A DNA stretch of 5,216 nt from Oscillibacter sp. UBA6647 (lineage in GTDB: Bacteria; Bacillota; Clostridia; Oscillospirales; Oscillospiraceae): contig DKLF01000128.1 of NCBI GenBank assembly GCA_002455655.1, positions 3,486-8,701 of the forward strand. The letters run 5' to 3'. This document shows, one piece after another, positions 5,201 through 5,216 of the stretch. The notes under the pieces were generated by a model. It saw only the letters and a list, made by a program, of their open reading frames with translations, searched no databases and was not told where the DNA came from. Each line of letters begins with the position of its first letter. The stretch's first letter is position 1. Both the position numbers and the translations under genes were made by a program.

Positions 5201-5216
5201 AGACGGCGCGATCAAA

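Noticed and set aside
1..5216. A wholly novel system, CRISPR array, mobile element or RNA gene
   Set aside because: All four long genes belong to well-known families with intact motifs, and no spaced repeat array, terminal inverted repeats, transposase, tRNA or rRNA is visible.

Overview
The window looks like a chromosomal segment of a moderately GC-rich Gram-positive anaerobe of the class Clostridia, perhaps Oscillospiraceae-like. This rests on strong AGGAGG-type ribosome binding sites, GTG/TTG starts, a short KdpD-like kinase lacking the long N-terminal KdpD domain, a short (~490 aa) CstA-family carrier, and a ~400 aa threonine ammonia-lyase with a C-terminal ACT-like domain. The genus cannot be fixed from the sequence. 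All four genes are on the + strand, and I see no mobile element, tRNA, rRNA or CRISPR array.

Layout: (1) 10-1799, a KdpD-like sensor kinase and a KdpE-like response regulator overlapping by 4 bases, closed by an intrinsic terminator at 1846-1883. The promoter of this unit is outside the window, so more genes may lie upstream. (2) 1884-2130, an AT-rich control region carrying repeated TTAAC boxes, two of them in pairs with an 11-bp period, two candidate promoters and a 17-nt perfect hairpin near the predicted transcript start. (3) 2131-3612, a CstA-family membrane transporter followed by a perfect 21-bp hairpin (3655-3700) that is probably its terminator despite a poor U tract. (4) 3764-3970, a good sigma-A-type promoter followed by a leader of about 170 nt with two small hairpins. 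(5) 3971-5164, a threonine ammonia-lyase, then a ribosome binding site at the window edge that suggests another gene just beyond.

How they may work together: the two-component pair is of the KdpDE family, known elsewhere for potassium or turgor control, yet here it sits directly upstream of a CstA carrier (known members carry pyruvate or peptides). The 11-bp direct repeats in front of cstA have the geometry used by OmpR/PhoB-type regulators such as the neighbouring one, so local control of cstA is a testable inference. CstA and threonine ammonia-lyase both fit use of amino acids or 2-oxo acids as carbon sources, but they are separate transcription units by the sequence signals. The genes themselves belong to known families. 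The less explained material lies in the two intergenic regions.
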